Source of the DNA: Gammaproteobacteria bacterium
GTDB taxonomy: Bacteria; Pseudomonadota; Gammaproteobacteria; Tenderiales; Tenderiaceae
Direction: 5' to 3'
Assembly: GCA_024277755.1 (NCBI GenBank)
Contig: JAJRUN010000127.1
Coordinates: 1 to 36,705, forward strand
DNA length: 36,705 nt
The notes under the pieces are model-generated. The model made no database searches and was not told the DNA's origin. It was given only the letters and a program-made list of their open reading frames with translations. Shown here piece by piece: positions 1 through 9,148 of the stretch; the stretch's first letter is position 1; every line of letters begins with the position of its first letter. Position numbers and translations under genes: made by a program.

Positions 1-85
1 GGAAGCAATCCTGGGTTAACGCTTATAAAAATACGTGCGGCAACGAATGCTGTGACCGGCAAAAGTTCGGCAGTGAAATTAAGCG

Positions 86-122
86 TAAAAAAAACGGCCA
101 CCGAGTAACTCGGTAACCGTTT
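86..122 (-). terminator. Rho-independent terminator after the tRNA genes
   Basis: An inverted repeat pairs positions 92-97 with 117-122 and 100-106 with 108-114. On the minus strand it is followed by an unbroken run of T (positions 94 down to 87). It sits about 20 bases past the end of tRNA-Arg and so ends that transcript. The plus-strand side also has a T-rich tail, so it may work in both directions. Confidence 0.8.
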
Positions 123-141
123 GTTTTTTACTACTTAAAAA

Positions 142-218
142 TGGTGCGCCCGACACGATTCGAACGTGTGACCGCCTGGTTCGTAGCCAGGTACTCTATC
201 CAGCTGAGCTACGGGCGC
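142..218 (-). tRNA. tRNA-Arg(ACG)
   Basis: The minus strand folds into a standard 77-nt cloverleaf with an encoded 3' CCA. The acceptor arm is GCGCCCG pairing with CGGGCGC, the T arm holds GTTCGAATC, and the anticodon loop is CTACGAA, giving anticodon ACG. It reads CGN arginine codons after A34 is changed to inosine. It follows tRNA-Ser(GCU) downstream of csrA, the same pairing as serV-argV in E. coli. It has its own strong promoter in the 86-bp gap before it. Confidence 0.97.
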
Positions 219-234
219 ATATTTTGAGGCCAGG

Positions 235-263
235 ATTATCCCGACAATAACACCTTGTGTCAA
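235..263 (-). promoter_or_regulatory. sigma-70 promoter of tRNA-Arg
   Basis: On the minus strand a perfect -35 box TTGACA (258-263) is followed by a 17-bp spacer and a -10 box GATAAT (235-240). The start point would fall near 228, about ten bases before the mature tRNA. The sequence just after the -10 box (CCTGGCC) is GC-rich, as in stringently controlled stable-RNA promoters. That regulatory reading is inference. Confidence 0.8.
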
Positions 264-304
264 GCTAACTATTTGAAACAGGAAATAATTTCTTGATCCA
301 AAAA

Positions 305-394
305 TGGCGGAGAGCGAGGGATTCGAACCCTCGATAGAGTTACCCCTATACACCCTTAGCAGGGGTGCGCCTTCAGCCACTCGGCCAGCTCTCC
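305..394 (-). tRNA. tRNA-Ser(GCU)
   Basis: The minus strand gives a 90-nt class II tRNA with a long variable arm and an encoded CCA end. The acceptor stem is GGAGAGC pairing with GCTCTCC, the T arm contains GTTCGAATC, and the anticodon loop CTGCTAA gives anticodon GCT, which reads AGC and AGU. It lies between csrA and tRNA-Arg(ACG), as serV does in E. coli. Confidence 0.97.
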
Positions 395-463
395 ATTCTG
401 CATGAGGGTTAAACTGATAACAAAAAACATCTATCAGTAAACATCCCTAAACACGCGGGCGTA

Positions 464-492
464 AGGATACCGTTTGATGCTGCGACAGTAAA
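464..492 (-). promoter_or_regulatory. probable promoter of tRNA-Ser
   Basis: On the minus strand TTTACT (487-492) and TATCCT (464-469) are separated by 17 bp and followed by a strongly GC-rich stretch (CGCCCGCG). This is the kind of discriminator expected at a stable-RNA promoter. The start would leave a leader of roughly 60 nt before the tRNA. Both hexamers are imperfect. Confidence 0.42.
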
Positions 493-528
493 GTATCTTT
501 TTGTTATTTAAGGGTGATTCTTGAGGAT

Positions 529-753
529 TTATGAATTTCCAGAGGTTTCTTGAGGATCGTTCTGATTGCCTTGGGCTTGTTCAGCAGCTTTTTCTTGCTG
601 AATGCGCTGATAAATCTCTTCTCGATGAACAGATATTTCTTTGGGCGCATTTACACCTATTCTTACCTGGTTACCTTTAACGCCAAGCACGGTAACCGTG
701 ACGTTATCTCCTATGATCAGCGTCTCTCCCACACGCCTGGTCAATATCAGCAT
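529..753 (-). CDS. csrA: carbon storage regulator CsrA
   Basis: CsrA is a small homodimeric RNA-binding protein that binds GGA motifs in mRNA leaders and controls translation of carbon-flux, motility and biofilm genes. The 74-residue product starts [16 protein letters not shown] and has the HREEIY segment that carries the RNA-contacting arginine. A glutamine- and asparagine-rich tail follows residue 55 and is variable in the family. I chose the ATG at 753 because AAGGAG lies nine bases upstream and the protein then begins as CsrA does. A longer reading to 852 would add 33 residues unrelated to the family. It lies downstream of lysC with a 186-bp gap, enough for its own promoter, although I see no clear one. 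Confidence 0.96.
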   Translation of the reverse strand: MLILTRRVGETLIIGDNVTVTVLGVKGNQVRIGVNAPKEISVHREEIYQRIQQEKAAEQAQGNQNDPQETSGNS

Positions 754-939
754 AGCGATCTCCTTATCTGCAATTCCTGTAGGTCCAACGGTCAAGCAGC
801 TACGACTTAACCAGGCTGTCCCACCTGTCTTGCATAAGTTATCGACCATCAATCTGATAACTAAAGAAAAAGCTAGAAATTCAATACCCTGCAGAGAAGA
901 CCTAGGCAGGAAAAGTAAACCTCATACAAGCCATTGTAT

Positions 940-2163
940 TTATTGTGGTTTATTGCCAAGATCGAACTCTGCGTGTAAAGCCCTAACACCAAGCTCGAGA
1001 TATTTTTCATCAACAACAACAGAAATTTTGATCTCAGAAGTGGAGATCATACGGATGTTAATTCCCTCATTGGCAAGAGCCTCAAACATCGTGCCAGCAA
1101 TACCGGCATGTGAACGCATACCAACACCAACCAAGGAGATTTTCACAATTTTGTTGTCACCAGATACTTCGCGTGCCCCCAGGTCTTGCTTAGTCTGTTC
1201 TAACACGGCCAAAGCCTTGTCATAATCATTACGATGCACAGTGAAGGTAAAATCGGTGGTGCCATCGACACCCACATTCTGAATTATCATGTCGATTTCG
1301 ATGTTTACTTTGCCGATCGGGCAAATAATCTTCGAGGCTACCCCTGGTTGATCAGGCACACCGACAATCGTCAGCTTGGCCTCATCACGATTAAAGGCAA
1401 TCCCAGAAATCAGCGCTTCTTCCATTTCCTGTTCCTCATAGGTAATCAGGGTACCTTCACCCTCTTTAAAACTGGACAGCACCCTCAGGGGCACATTGTA
1501 TTTTCCGGCGAATTCAACGGCGCGGATCTGCAACACTTTGGAACCGAGCGATGCCATTTCCAGCATTTCTTCAAAAGTGATTCGTTCAAGGCGACGAGCC
1601 TCAGGAACAACACGAGGGTCGGTGGTATAAACACCATCAACATCAGTATAGATCTGACATTCATCGGCTTTCAGTGCTGCAGCCAAAGCAACCGCTGAAG
1701 TATCGGAACCACCCCGACCAAGCGTGGTGATATTACCTTCTTCATCAGACCCCTGAAATCCGGCAACCACCACCACCTGGCCTTTATCCAGGTCACGGCG
1801 GATGCGTGAATCATCAATATCGAGGATGCGTGCTTTATTATGCACGCCGTCGGTACGAATGTGGACTTGGTGACCGGTGTATGACCGAGCAGAACAGCCG
1901 CGCTCTTCCAGCGCCATACTCAATAATGCAATGGTGACCTGCTCACCGGTGGAAAGCAGCACATCCAATTCGCGTGGCGCAGGGTTGTCTTGTATTTCAT
2001 GTGCCATACCAAGTAAACGATTGGTCTCGCCGCTCATGGCCGAGACCACAACGATGACATCGTCACCCTTATCGCGCCAGCCTTTAATCTTTTCGGCGAC
2101 CGCTTGAATACGCTCGACCGTGCCAACCGAGGTACCACCATATTTTTGTACAATTAATGCCAT
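940..2163 (-). CDS. lysC: aspartate kinase (aspartokinase)
   Basis: It phosphorylates L-aspartate, the first step toward lysine, threonine, methionine and diaminopimelate. The 407-residue protein begins with the kinase signature KYGGTSVG (residues 7-14). It has TTLGRGGSDTSAVAL in the catalytic domain at about 145-160 and two ACT-type regulatory domains after about residue 265. The length fits the monofunctional class II enzymes of Pseudomonas and relatives (about 410), not the bifunctional ThrA or MetL. It sits between alaS and csrA, the arrangement known in Pseudomonas. The start codon has only a weak Shine-Dalgarno match. Feedback inhibition by lysine and threonine is usual for this type but cannot be read here. 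Confidence 0.95.
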   Translation of the reverse strand: MALIVQKYGGTSVGTVERIQAVAEKIKGWRDKGDDVIVVVSAMSGETNRLLGMAHEIQDNPAPRELDVLLSTGEQVTIALLSMALEERGCSARSYTGHQVHIRTDGVHNKARILDIDDSRIRRDLDKGQVVVVAGFQGSDEEGNITTLGRGGSDTSAVALAAALKADECQIYTDVDGVYTTDPRVVPEARRLERITFEEMLEMASLGSKVLQIRAVEFAGKYNVPLRVLSSFKEGEGTLITYEEQEMEEALISGIAFNRDEAKLTIVGVPDQPGVASKIICPIGKVNIEIDMIIQNVGVDGTTDFTFTVHRNDYDKALAVLEQTKQDLGAREVSGDNKIVKISLVGVGMRSHAGIAGTMFEALANEGINIRMISTSEIKISVVVDEKYLELGVRALHAEFDLGNKPQ

Positions 2164-2180
2164 TTGACTTCAGCGTTATC

Positions 2181-2205
2181 TAAAAAGTGCGCAGTTTACT
2201 GCACT
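2181..2205 (-). terminator. possible terminator or attenuator between alaS and lysC
   Basis: Positions 2191-2195 (GCAGT) pair with 2198-2202 (ACTGC), and 2186-2188 pair with 2203-2205, leaving a two-base bulge. On the minus strand the stem is followed by five T. It lies 35 bases after the alaS stop but only about 20 bases before the lysC start, so full termination here would leave little room for a lysC promoter. Partial termination is more likely. Confidence 0.4.
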
Positions 2206-2239
2206 AAGCAAGAGAATTCACCTGTTAATGATAGGCTGT

Positions 2240-4861
2240 TCAGGCCATTTTCTCACGCACCCAAGCCTCAACCGAGGCCAGCGCTTGATCCAATGCCTCA
2301 GGATTATTACCACCCGCCATTGCCATATCGGGGCGCCCTCCCCCCTTACCACCCACCTGCTGTGCGACGTGATTAACCAGTTCACCAGCCTTGATATGCT
2401 TGGTTTCACCCTTGGTCACACCTGCGGCCAAAGAAACCTTGTTGCCATCCACCGCCGCCAGCACCACTGCAGCCGCACCAAGTTTATTTTTAAGCTGGTC
2501 AACAATGTCACGCAGACCTTTGGCGTCACCACCCTCCAGCTTAGCCGCCAGCACTCTGATGCCATCAATTTCAATAGCCTGGCCTGCCATATCCGCCCCC
2601 TGACTGCTGACAAGTTTCGCTTTGAGTTGATCAAGCTCTTTTTCTAACTTACGACCACGTTCCACAAGCTGTTCAACCTTGGTTGCCACATCATCACGCC
2701 CAGCCTTGACCAGACCGGCAATACCTGCCAGATTTTTTTCAGTTTCGCCAATGTACTCCAAGGCACGTTGACCGGTAACAGCTTCAATGCGGCGTACCCC
2801 AGCGGCAGTACCCGCTTCAACCACGATTTTGAACAGACCGATATCACCTGCACGTTTGGCATGGACACCGCCACAAAGCTCCGTGGAAAACTCACCAATA
2901 CTCAGCACACGAACATCGTCACCATACTTTTCACCGAACAAAGCCATGGCCCCCGCTTCAACGGCCTGATCATAATTCATCAACTGGGTCACGACTTCAT
3001 TATTGGCACGAATCTGCTGATTCACCAATTGTTCAACCCACTGTATTTCATCAGCTGTCAGAGCTTCAAAATGAGAGAAATCAAAACGCAGGCTGTCAGA
3101 CTTAACCAGCGAGCCTTTCTGCGCCACATGCTCACCCAGCACCTGACGCAAGGCCGCGTGCAACAAGTGAGTGGCAGAGTGGTTCAAGGTGATAGCCTGA
3201 CGACGCGCTGCATCGACTTCGGCCTTGAGTTTGTCACCGAGCTTAATTGAACCTAATGTGACTTTACCAATATGAGCGTTCACAGCCTGCCCCTGCTTTT
3301 GGCTATCGACAACATCAAACACCACGCCATTGCCTAGCAACTGCCCCTGATCACCCACCTGGCCACCCGATTCAGCATAGAAAGGTGTTCGCGACAAAAT
3401 GACCATACCCTCCTGCCCAACATTCAAACTGTCCACCGCCGCTTCACCGGCAAACAAGGCCACCACCTCAGCTTCATCAACAAGCTGTTCATAGCCGGTA
3501 AATTCCGAATCAGCATCAATATCGAGTTTGCCGGGATAGGCAGCGCCAAAGCTGCTAGCGGCGCGGGCACGTTCGCGTTGGGCCTGCATCTCTTTTTCAA
3601 AACCAGCGTCATCAACACTCAGTCCACGTTCACGGGCAATATCTGCGGTGAGATCAGCGGGAAAGCCATAGGTATCATAAAGTTTGAACACCACATCACC
3701 GGGAATTTCCTTGCCCGCCAGTTTGGCAACAACCTCGTCGAGAATCTTCATGCCCTGGTCCAGGGTTTCGGCAAAACGCTCTTCTTCCAAACGCAGGATT
3801 TTTTCAACCTGTGCCTGTGCCTTGGCCAGCTCAGGATAGGCATCACCCATCTCAACAACCAAAGCAGCGACTATTTTGTAAAAGAATGTATCGCTCATCC
3901 CTAACTTGTAACCGTGTCGAATGGCTCGACGAATTATGCGACGCAGTACATAACCACGGCCTTCGTTAGACGGCAACACGCCATCGACAATCAAAAAAGA
4001 ACATGAACGGATATGATCTGCAATGACCTTGAGTGAATTATTATCCAGCTCGGAAGTATTAGTTGCCGCAGCGGCCGCCTTAATCAGGTTCTGAAACAAG
4101 TCAATCTGGTAGTTGCTATGCACACCTTGCATCACCGCAGCCAGACGTTCTATCCCCATCCCTGTATCAACCGAAGGTTTGGGCAGTGGTGTCATTGTGC
4201 CATCGGCATCGCGGTTGTACTGCATGAAAACCAGATTCCAAATTTCGATATAACGATCGCCATCTTCCTCCGGCGTGCCGGGTGGGCCACCAACCACATC
4301 TGGGCCATGATCAAAAAATATTTCGGTACAGGGACCGCAAGGGCCAGTGTCACCCATGGACCAGAAGTTATCGCTATCGTATTTTTTGCCTGGTTTGTCA
4401 CCGATACGCGTCAGACGCCCGGGAGCAACACCAATTTCCTTGAGCCAGATTTCTGCCGTTTCATCATCGTCTTCATAGACCGTCACCCATAACTTTTCGG
4501 CTGGCAGGCTCATAGTCCCGGTCAAAAATTCCCAGGCATATTGAATAGCTTCCCGTTTAAAATAATCACCGAAGCTGAAGTTGCCCAGCATTTCAAAAAA
4601 GGTGTGGTGACGGGCGGTATAACCAACATTCTCTAAATCATTGTGCTTGCCACCGGCACGAACACAGCGCTGCGAAGAGGTAGCGCGATGATAGGAGCGT
4701 TGCTCCTGGCCAAGAAAAGTCTCCTTGAATTGAACCATCCCGGCATTGGTAAATAGTAGAGTCGGATCGTTGCCCGGCACCAATGGGCTGCTGGCGACCA
4801 CTTCATGGCCGTGTTCACGAAAATATTCCAGAAAGGCCTGGCGAATATCTGCACTTTTCAT
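2240..4861 (-). CDS. alaS: alanyl-tRNA synthetase
   Basis: This class II synthetase charges tRNA-Ala and removes mischarged Ser and Gly. At 873 residues it has the usual full length. Visible parts in order are the catalytic core with [17 protein letters not shown] (about residues 85-101), the [15 protein letters not shown] segment after the aminoacylation domain, the editing site [12 protein letters not shown] with its paired metal-binding residues [13 protein letters not shown], a coiled region rich in K, E and L, and a C-Ala domain ending in [15 protein letters not shown]. It starts 30 bp after recX and is probably transcribed with it. Confidence 0.98.
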   Translation of the reverse strand: MKSADIRQAFLEYFREHGHEVVASSPLVPGNDPTLLFTNAGMVQFKETFLGQEQRSYHRATSSQRCVRAGGKHNDLENVGYTARHHTFFEMLGNFSFGDYFKREAIQYAWEFLTGTMSLPAEKLWVTVYEDDDETAEIWLKEIGVAPGRLTRIGDKPGKKYDSDNFWSMGDTGPCGPCTEIFFDHGPDVVGGPPGTPEEDGDRYIEIWNLVFMQYNRDADGTMTPLPKPSVDTGMGIERLAAVMQGVHSNYQIDLFQNLIKAAAAATNTSELDNNSLKVIADHIRSCSFLIVDGVLPSNEGRGYVLRRIIRRAIRHGYKLGMSDTFFYKIVAALVVEMGDAYPELAKAQAQVEKILRLEEERFAETLDQGMKILDEVVAKLAGKEIPGDVVFKLYDTYGFPADLTADIARERGLSVDDAGFEKEMQAQRERARAASSFGAAYPGKLDIDADSEFTGYEQLVDEAEVVALFAGEAAVDSLNVGQEGMVILSRTPFYAESGGQVGDQGQLLGNGVVFDVVDSQKQGQAVNAHIGKVTLGSIKLGDKLKAEVDAARRQAITLNHSATHLLHAALRQVLGEHVAQKGSLVKSDSLRFDFSHFEALTADEIQWVEQLVNQQIRANNEVVTQLMNYDQAVEAGAMALFGEKYGDDVRVLSIGEFSTELCGGVHAKRAGDIGLFKIVVEAGTAAGVRRIEAVTGQRALEYIGETEKNLAGIAGLVKAGRDDVATKVEQLVERGRKLEKELDQLKAKLVSSQGADMAGQAIEIDGIRVLAAKLEGGDAKGLRDIVDQLKNKLGAAAVVLAAVDGNKVSLAAGVTKGETKHIKAGELVNHVAQQVGGKGGGRPDMAMAGGNNPEALDQALASVEAWVREKMA

Positions 4862-4891
4862 CGCGATTTTTACATCCTACTCGTTGGATTT

Positions 4892-5338
4892 TCACTCATC
4901 CGATTTCATCGCGCCATTAATCTGCTCCGTGTTAAATCCACGATACTGCAGAAAACGCATTTGTTTGGCGCGCTCTTCAAAACTTTCTGGCAAGGCTAAA
5001 CCGAATCGTTTTTGCCTCACCTCAACAGCTAACTGCCGCCACTCATGGTCATGCAGACAGGCATTAATCATTTCATCATCGATTTCATGCTCGCACAGTT
5101 CGCGCCGCAATCGTACCGGACCAACCCCTTTATTCCACTTTGAACGGACATAGCACTCGGTAAAACGGGCATCCGACTGCAGATTCTCATCCTTCAATGA
5201 AATCAATGTATTATCAATTGTTAGAAAATCAAAATCACGCTCAAGCAACTTACGTCTCAACTCTTTGCTAGAGTGCTCACGCCTGCTTAACAGTCTAATT
5301 GCTGCTGCCTGACAGTCTTTGTTTTGAGAGTCCGACAT
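4892..5338 (-). CDS. recX: RecA regulator RecX
   Basis: RecX binds in the groove of RecA filaments and limits their extension. The 148-residue protein has the family's tandem three-helix repeats: AIRLLSRREHSSKELRRKL near the N terminus, ECYVRSKWNKGVGPVRLRREL in the middle (given with its RecX-type YVRSKWNKGVGP core), and RAKQMRFLQYRGFNTEQI near the end. Gene order recA-recX, with a terminator hairpin between them, is the classical arrangement in which RecX comes from read-through of the SOS-induced recA transcript. The ATG is close to a GGAG. Confidence 0.93.
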   Translation of the reverse strand: MSDSQNKDCQAAAIRLLSRREHSSKELRRKLLERDFDFLTIDNTLISLKDENLQSDARFTECYVRSKWNKGVGPVRLRRELCEHEIDDEMINACLHDHEWRQLAVEVRQKRFGLALPESFEERAKQMRFLQYRGFNTEQINGAMKSDE

Positions 5339-5446
5339 TTGCTCCGGATATTTTGATAAATGACCTGCCGCAGATGGTAGAGAAAAGTCCCCATTTAGGC
5401 AAGAAGCAAAGGCTTAACTTGTTGGTATTTCAATCATGCTGCATTC

Positions 5447-5471
5447 AAAAACGCCCCTTCCGGGGCGTTTT
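5447..5471 (-). terminator. hairpin terminator between recA and recX
   Basis: A perfect ten-base stem pairs AAAACGCCCC (5448-5457) with GGGGCGTTTT (5462-5471) around a four-base TTCC loop. It is followed by A/T-rich sequence on both sides. It lies 25 bases after the recA stop and over 100 bases before recX. In E. coli a similar hairpin lets only a small share of recA transcripts reach recX; the same role is inferred here. Confidence 0.85.
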
Positions 5472-5496
5472 AAAACAATATTCCCACCGATTAAAT

Positions 5497-6537
5497 CTAC
5501 GCTTCGGCTTCTAGCTCAGTGGGTTCTTCATCATCTTTTGGGTTTGGTTTTACCAACAACTTGGCACGAACCTTATCCTCAATTTCCTTGGACATCTCAG
5601 GGTGTTCCTTAAGGAAGTTACGCACATTATCCTTACCTTGACCTATGCGGGTTCCCTCATAGCTATACCAGGCACCGGATTTATCAACAAAACCTTCCTT
5701 GACGCCCATGTCGATAATCTCACCCTCACGCGAAATACCTTCGCCATAAAGGATATCGAATTGAACCTGTTTGAATGGTGGGGCCACTTTATTTTTAACC
5801 ACCTTGACGCGGGTCTCGTTACCTAGGACCTCGTCACCCTTTTTAATCGCACCAATACGACGAATATCAAGGCGAACAGAAGAGTAAAACTTGAGTGCAT
5901 TACCACCGGTAGTGGTTTCTGGTGAACCAAACATCACCCCAATTTTCATTCGAATCTGGTTAATGAAAATCACCATCGTATTAGAACGCTTTATATTGGC
6001 GGTCAACTTACGCAGTGCCTGCGACATCAGGCGTGCCTGCAGGCCAACATGAGTATCACCCATATCACCTTCGATCTCGGCCTTGGGTGTCAACGCGGCA
6101 ACCGAATCAACCACCACCACATCAACCGCTGCAGAACGTACCAGCATATCAACAATCTCCAGCGCCTGTTCTCCAGTATCAGGCTGCGACACCAACAACT
6201 CATCAACATTCACCCCCAGCTTTTCGGCATAATTAGGATCAAGTGCATGCTCGGCATCGATAAAGGCTGCTGTACCACCCAGCTTCTGCACCTCAGCTAC
6301 TACATGCAAGGTCAGTGTCGTTTTACCCGAGGACTCAGGACCATAGATTTCAACCACACGACCACGCGGCAGCCCTCCTATCCCCAAAGCCACATCCAAA
6401 CCTAACGAGCCGGTAGATACGGTAGCGATATTGCGCACAACGCCTTCATCACCCATACGCATAATGGAACCCTTGCCAAACTGGCGTTCGATCTGGCCCA
6501 ATGCTGCGTTTAACGCCTTACGCTTGTTATCATCCAT
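5497..6537 (-). CDS. recA: recombinase RecA
   Basis: RecA forms filaments on single-stranded DNA, drives strand exchange and triggers LexA self-cleavage. The 346-residue protein has Walker A GPESSGKT at residues 66-73, the [12 protein letters not shown]alker B region, the L1/L2 loops ([18 protein letters not shown]) and an acidic C-terminal tail ([12 protein letters not shown]). All are normal for a full-length gammaproteobacterial RecA. The gene has its own LexA-controlled promoter just upstream and a terminator hairpin just downstream. Confidence 0.99.
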   Translation of the reverse strand: MDDNKRKALNAALGQIERQFGKGSIMRMGDEGVVRNIATVSTGSLGLDVALGIGGLPRGRVVEIYGPESSGKTTLTLHVVAEVQKLGGTAAFIDAEHALDPNYAEKLGVNVDELLVSQPDTGEQALEIVDMLVRSAAVDVVVVDSVAALTPKAEIEGDMGDTHVGLQARLMSQALRKLTANIKRSNTMVIFINQIRMKIGVMFGSPETTTGGNALKFYSSVRLDIRRIGAIKKGDEVLGNETRVKVVKNKVAPPFKQVQFDILYGEGISREGEIIDMGVKEGFVDKSGAWYSYEGTRIGQGKDNVRNFLKEHPEMSKEIEDKVRAKLLVKPNPKDDEEPTELEAEA

Positions 6538-6567
6538 ATTTACTCTCCGCTAACTAGATTTAACACC

Positions 6568-6587
6568 AACTGTTCATTCGTACAGTA
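6568..6587 (-). promoter_or_regulatory. LexA (SOS) box of recA
   Basis: On the minus strand the 20-mer TACTGTACGAATGAACAGTT contains CTGT-N8-ACAG exactly. It overlaps the start-proximal edge of the -10 box of the promoter at 6587-6615, so LexA binding would block RNA polymerase. The box lies 31 bases upstream of the recA ATG. Confidence 0.9.
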
Positions 6588-6615
6588 CTATACAAGTAAA
6601 CAATCTGACTGGCAA
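6587..6615 (-). promoter_or_regulatory. recA promoter
   Basis: The minus strand has TTGCCA (6610-6615), a 17-bp spacer and TATAGT (6587-6592), a good sigma-70 promoter. The LexA box starts at its last -10 base and covers the expected start point. Confidence 0.75.
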
Positions 6616-6657
6616 CGACTGGTTTAAGAGACAAAGCCCCGCTGTAAAACAGCCTCT

Positions 6658-7163
6658 CTACCGCGCAGTCCACTGTCGTAAAGGTTCATAATAAACGCCT
6701 TCCGCAGAAGAAACAGAACGCAGCAGTACAAAGTGATCTACCTCCCAGTCACATACCTGAACAACAATCTGCCTCGGCGCTGGAATAACCTTACGCGCAA
6801 AAGTCATATGTGCCTGATAGGCTCGTTGTTCCACCATAAACCCGCACCGCCCTCCCCCTGCCTCCAAGGAACGAACCAGCCCAAACAGAGCCTTTGGAGT
6901 ACGGCTAGGCCCCACCACCACACCTTGGGCTTACGCCAATAGCCCAACCGATCCAAGTGCAGTGTAAATGGAGTAAAGCTTATTTCATCCGCCATTGCCT
7001 CTAATACCAAACGCCCCTTTGGCGTGGCCCCACCAATGTAAAGTAGAGTCATGTGAAGATTTGCAGCTGGCACCAATCGGCCAATGCCCACAGGCAACAA
7101 CCTGCCAAGCTCTTTCACCCACATCATTTGCTGCTCAGCCCGTGGCCAAAGCGCAAAAAACAG
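6658..7163 (-). pseudogene. thpR: RNA 2',3'-cyclic phosphodiesterase (2'-5' RNA ligase), frameshifted
   Basis: ThpR is a 2H phosphoesterase with two HxTx motifs, and both are present here but in different frames. One frame (7163 down to about 6913) carries LFFALWP, then NLHMTLLYIGG and YWRKPKVWWWG. The other (about 6921 to 6658) carries PSRTPKALFGLV and QAHMTFARKV. Adding one G to the GGGG run at 6910-6913 joins them as WWWGPSRTPKAL, which lines up with E. coli ThpR. The 5' end is also damaged. The codons for the first beta strand (LFFALWP) are preceded in frame by TGA, and the nearby ATG at 7167 is out of frame. The first usable in-frame ATG is 7127, after that strand. The gene follows the pncC stop directly. 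It is either a pseudogene or carries sequencing errors. Confidence 0.82.
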
Positions 7164-7167
7164 TCAT

Positions 7168-7659
7168 TCAGCCATATCCACCTTCGACCAAATCACATAA
7201 ACCCTGTATGGCAGTGGCCACAGCCTGCTGACGTACCGTCCCGCGATCACCCTCAAAATACAAACGGCGGCTAATCACTTCACCAGACTGCCCGGCCCAA
7301 GCAAAACAAACTGTACCAACAGGCTTTTCAAGCGAACCACCGCCTGGTCCGGCCACACCACTAATGGCGACGGCCAGCTGCGCCCGACTATTGTTTAAAG
7401 CACCCCGCGCCATTTCACGTACGACCGCTTCAGATACCGCCCCGAATTTCGCCAGCGTATCGGCAGACACGGCGAGCATCTCCTGCTTAGCCGCATTGCT
7501 ATACGTAACAAAGCCGCGTTCAAACCAGGCTGAACTACCCGCCACCGCTGTCAATTCTTGCGATACCCACCCCCCCGTACACGACTCAGCTGTAGCGACC
7601 ATCAAACCTTTCTCGGCCAATATCTCGCCCAGCCACCCTACCTGCTGCAAAAGATCCAT
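7168..7659 (-). CDS. pncC: nicotinamide-nucleotide amidohydrolase (CinA C-terminal domain protein)
   Basis: It deamidates NMN to nicotinate mononucleotide in pyridine nucleotide recycling. The 163-residue protein is a stand-alone CinA C-terminal domain. Motifs are ATAESCTGGWVSQELT near the N terminus, FVTYSNAAKQEML, and AVAISGVAGPGGGSLEKPVGT with the serine/glycine nucleotide site. I chose the ATG at 7659, with GGAG upstream and family-like length. An upstream start at 7731 would add 24 residues without family resemblance and run toward the divergent psd gene. In many gammaproteobacteria this gene lies directly upstream of recA, with the same direction, as here once the thpR remnant is set aside. 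Confidence 0.93.
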   Translation of the reverse strand: MDLLQQVGWLGEILAEKGLMVATAESCTGGWVSQELTAVAGSSAWFERGFVTYSNAAKQEMLAVSADTLAKFGAVSEAVVREMARGALNNSRAQLAVAISGVAGPGGGSLEKPVGTVCFAWAGQSGEVISRRLYFEGDRGTVRQQAVATAIQGLCDLVEGGYG

Positions 7660-7739
7660 CCCAGCAGCCTCCGCTGATTTATTAATCTCATTTAATAGGT
7701 TAGGATACGCCAGCCTAAACACTCTGAACACAATTCACT

Positions 7740-8609
7740 ATGTCACTGAGCGATCGCTTAAAAGCCCTGATTCAATACCCACTGCCTCATCACCTGCTTT
7801 CCAAGCTGATGTTCTGGGCCACTCGTTGCCGCTGGCGGCCATTCAAAAACACCTTTATGCGCTTCATCATCAAGCGCTTTAATGTCGACATGAGCATTGC
7901 AGCTGACCAGAACCTGGACAATTATCAACACTTCAATGAATTTTTCACCCGACCACTAAAACCAGACGCACGCCCCATTGCTGCTGAAGCGGATGCCATC
8001 GCCTGCCCGGTGGATGGCACTATCAGCCAACTTGGCCCAATCGAAGATGGCCGAGTCTATCAAGCCAAAGGCCATGACTATAGCCTCAAAACACTGCTCG
8101 GCGGACTGGATCACCTGCAAGAACGTTTTGCCGGTGGCCAGTTTGCAACAATCTACTTATCGCCACGAGATTATCACCGCATTCACATGCCCTTGACTGG
8201 TAAGCTGTCTGAAACTGTCTACGTGCCCGGCCGGTTATTCAGTGTCAGCCCTGCTACCACTCGCGCCATCCCTGGCCTGTTTGCCCGCAACGAACGTATG
8301 GTGAGCATTTTTGAAACCGAGCATGGACCGGTGGCGGTAATTTTGGTGGGAGCAATTTTTGTCGCCGGCATAGAAACTGTCTGGAGCGGCAATTATGGTG
8401 AACAAACCTTCCGCCCCTTTGAACATTTTATCGGCAAAAATTTGCCACAAATCTCACTTGAGAAGGGCGAGGAAATGGGCCGATTTAATATGGGATCAAC
8501 CGTAGTTTTATTATTTGGCCCAGGCCACATGAACTGGAACAAGAACCTTCAGGCCAATCAAACCGTCAAAATGGGACAACCCATCGGCTCGACTTGTCCA
8601 ACCTCTTGA
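7740..8609 (+). CDS. psd: phosphatidylserine decarboxylase proenzyme
   Basis: It converts phosphatidylserine to phosphatidylethanolamine at the inner membrane. The 289-residue proenzyme contains NEFFTRPLKPDARPI, then DGTISQLGPIEDGRVYQAKG, YLSPRDYHRIHMPLTG with the catalytic His, and ILVGAIFVAGIETVW. Near the end is FNMGSTVVLLFGPG, where the GST serine becomes the pyruvoyl group after self-cleavage. It ends soon after this motif, without the long charged tail of E. coli Psd. It is divergent from pncC (80 bp apart). Its TGA directly abuts the stop of the convergent PilZ gene. Confidence 0.97.
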   Translation: MSLSDRLKALIQYPLPHHLLSKLMFWATRCRWRPFKNTFMRFIIKRFNVDMSIAADQNLDNYQHFNEFFTRPLKPDARPIAAEADAIACPVDGTISQLGPIEDGRVYQAKGHDYSLKTLLGGLDHLQERFAGGQFATIYLSPRDYHRIHMPLTGKLSETVYVPGRLFSVSPATTRAIPGLFARNERMVSIFETEHGPVAVILVGAIFVAGIETVWSGNYGEQTFRPFEHFIGKNLPQISLEKGEEMGRFNMGSTVVLLFGPGHMNWNKNLQANQTVKMGQPIGSTCPTS

Positions 8610-8918
8610 TCAACTGCCCAACACTTCCCTAAGCGAACGAAAAGAAGAGACATCAAGCTCTTCAAACATCACACCGACACCATCACCTGTGGTTCGAGCC
8701 ACCTTGGCCTGCACCGAGTATTTGGTGCGATGCCCCGGCTCCCCCAACCGAAACACCAGATCAACGACTGCATTAACCGGAGGCTGTAGCTGCTGCACCT
8801 GGACAAATGCACCACTCAGACTAACGTCACGAGTCAAACAATTGACTACCTCGACATCCTTACATTTCAGATCAACACTGATCTGCACATCCCGCCTCGC
8901 GGCCCAACGCTTTTCCAT
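8610..8918 (-). CDS. PilZ-domain protein
   Basis: This 102-residue protein is a stand-alone PilZ domain. It has the arginine motif (RWAARRDVQISVDL, near residues 4-17) and, about 30 residues later, DVSLSGAFV, matching the (D/N)xSxxG half of the c-di-GMP site. It is therefore likely a c-di-GMP receptor; the output is unknown. I chose the ATG at 8918 because GGAGG lies eight bases before it. A TTG at 8933 would place that Shine-Dalgarno inside the coding region. The 230 bp upstream hold no supported gene. It converges on psd with no spacer. Confidence 0.88.
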   Translation of the reverse strand: MEKRWAARRDVQISVDLKCKDVEVVNCLTRDVSLSGAFVQVQQLQPPVNAVVDLVFRLGEPGHRTKYSVQAKVARTTGDGVGVMFEELDVSSFRSLREVLGS

Positions 8919-9148
8919 CTTAAACGCCTCCAAACCCCCATCACTGCAACGACACCCCCTGCCACCCAGTTAAATACATATGCAAGCACCATACCCAAAA
9001 TTACAAACCACCTTTTTAATATGAAGGTAGTTAATTTCTATATAAGGCTCAATATGTTACCGACTGCGACAATCAGGATCTAAGCCCAACACTGTAATCT
9101 TGCATATTGAAATATAAACAACTGTTAATTTTCCCGACAAATGCCAGG

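Noticed and set aside
754..852. Upstream extension of csrA
   Set aside because: The 33 extra residues do not belong to CsrA, and the ribosome site precedes the internal ATG.
8800..9000. About 42-codon hydrophobic ORF on the minus strand overlapping the PilZ start
   Set aside because: No ribosome site at proper distance, and it overlaps the PilZ gene in another frame.
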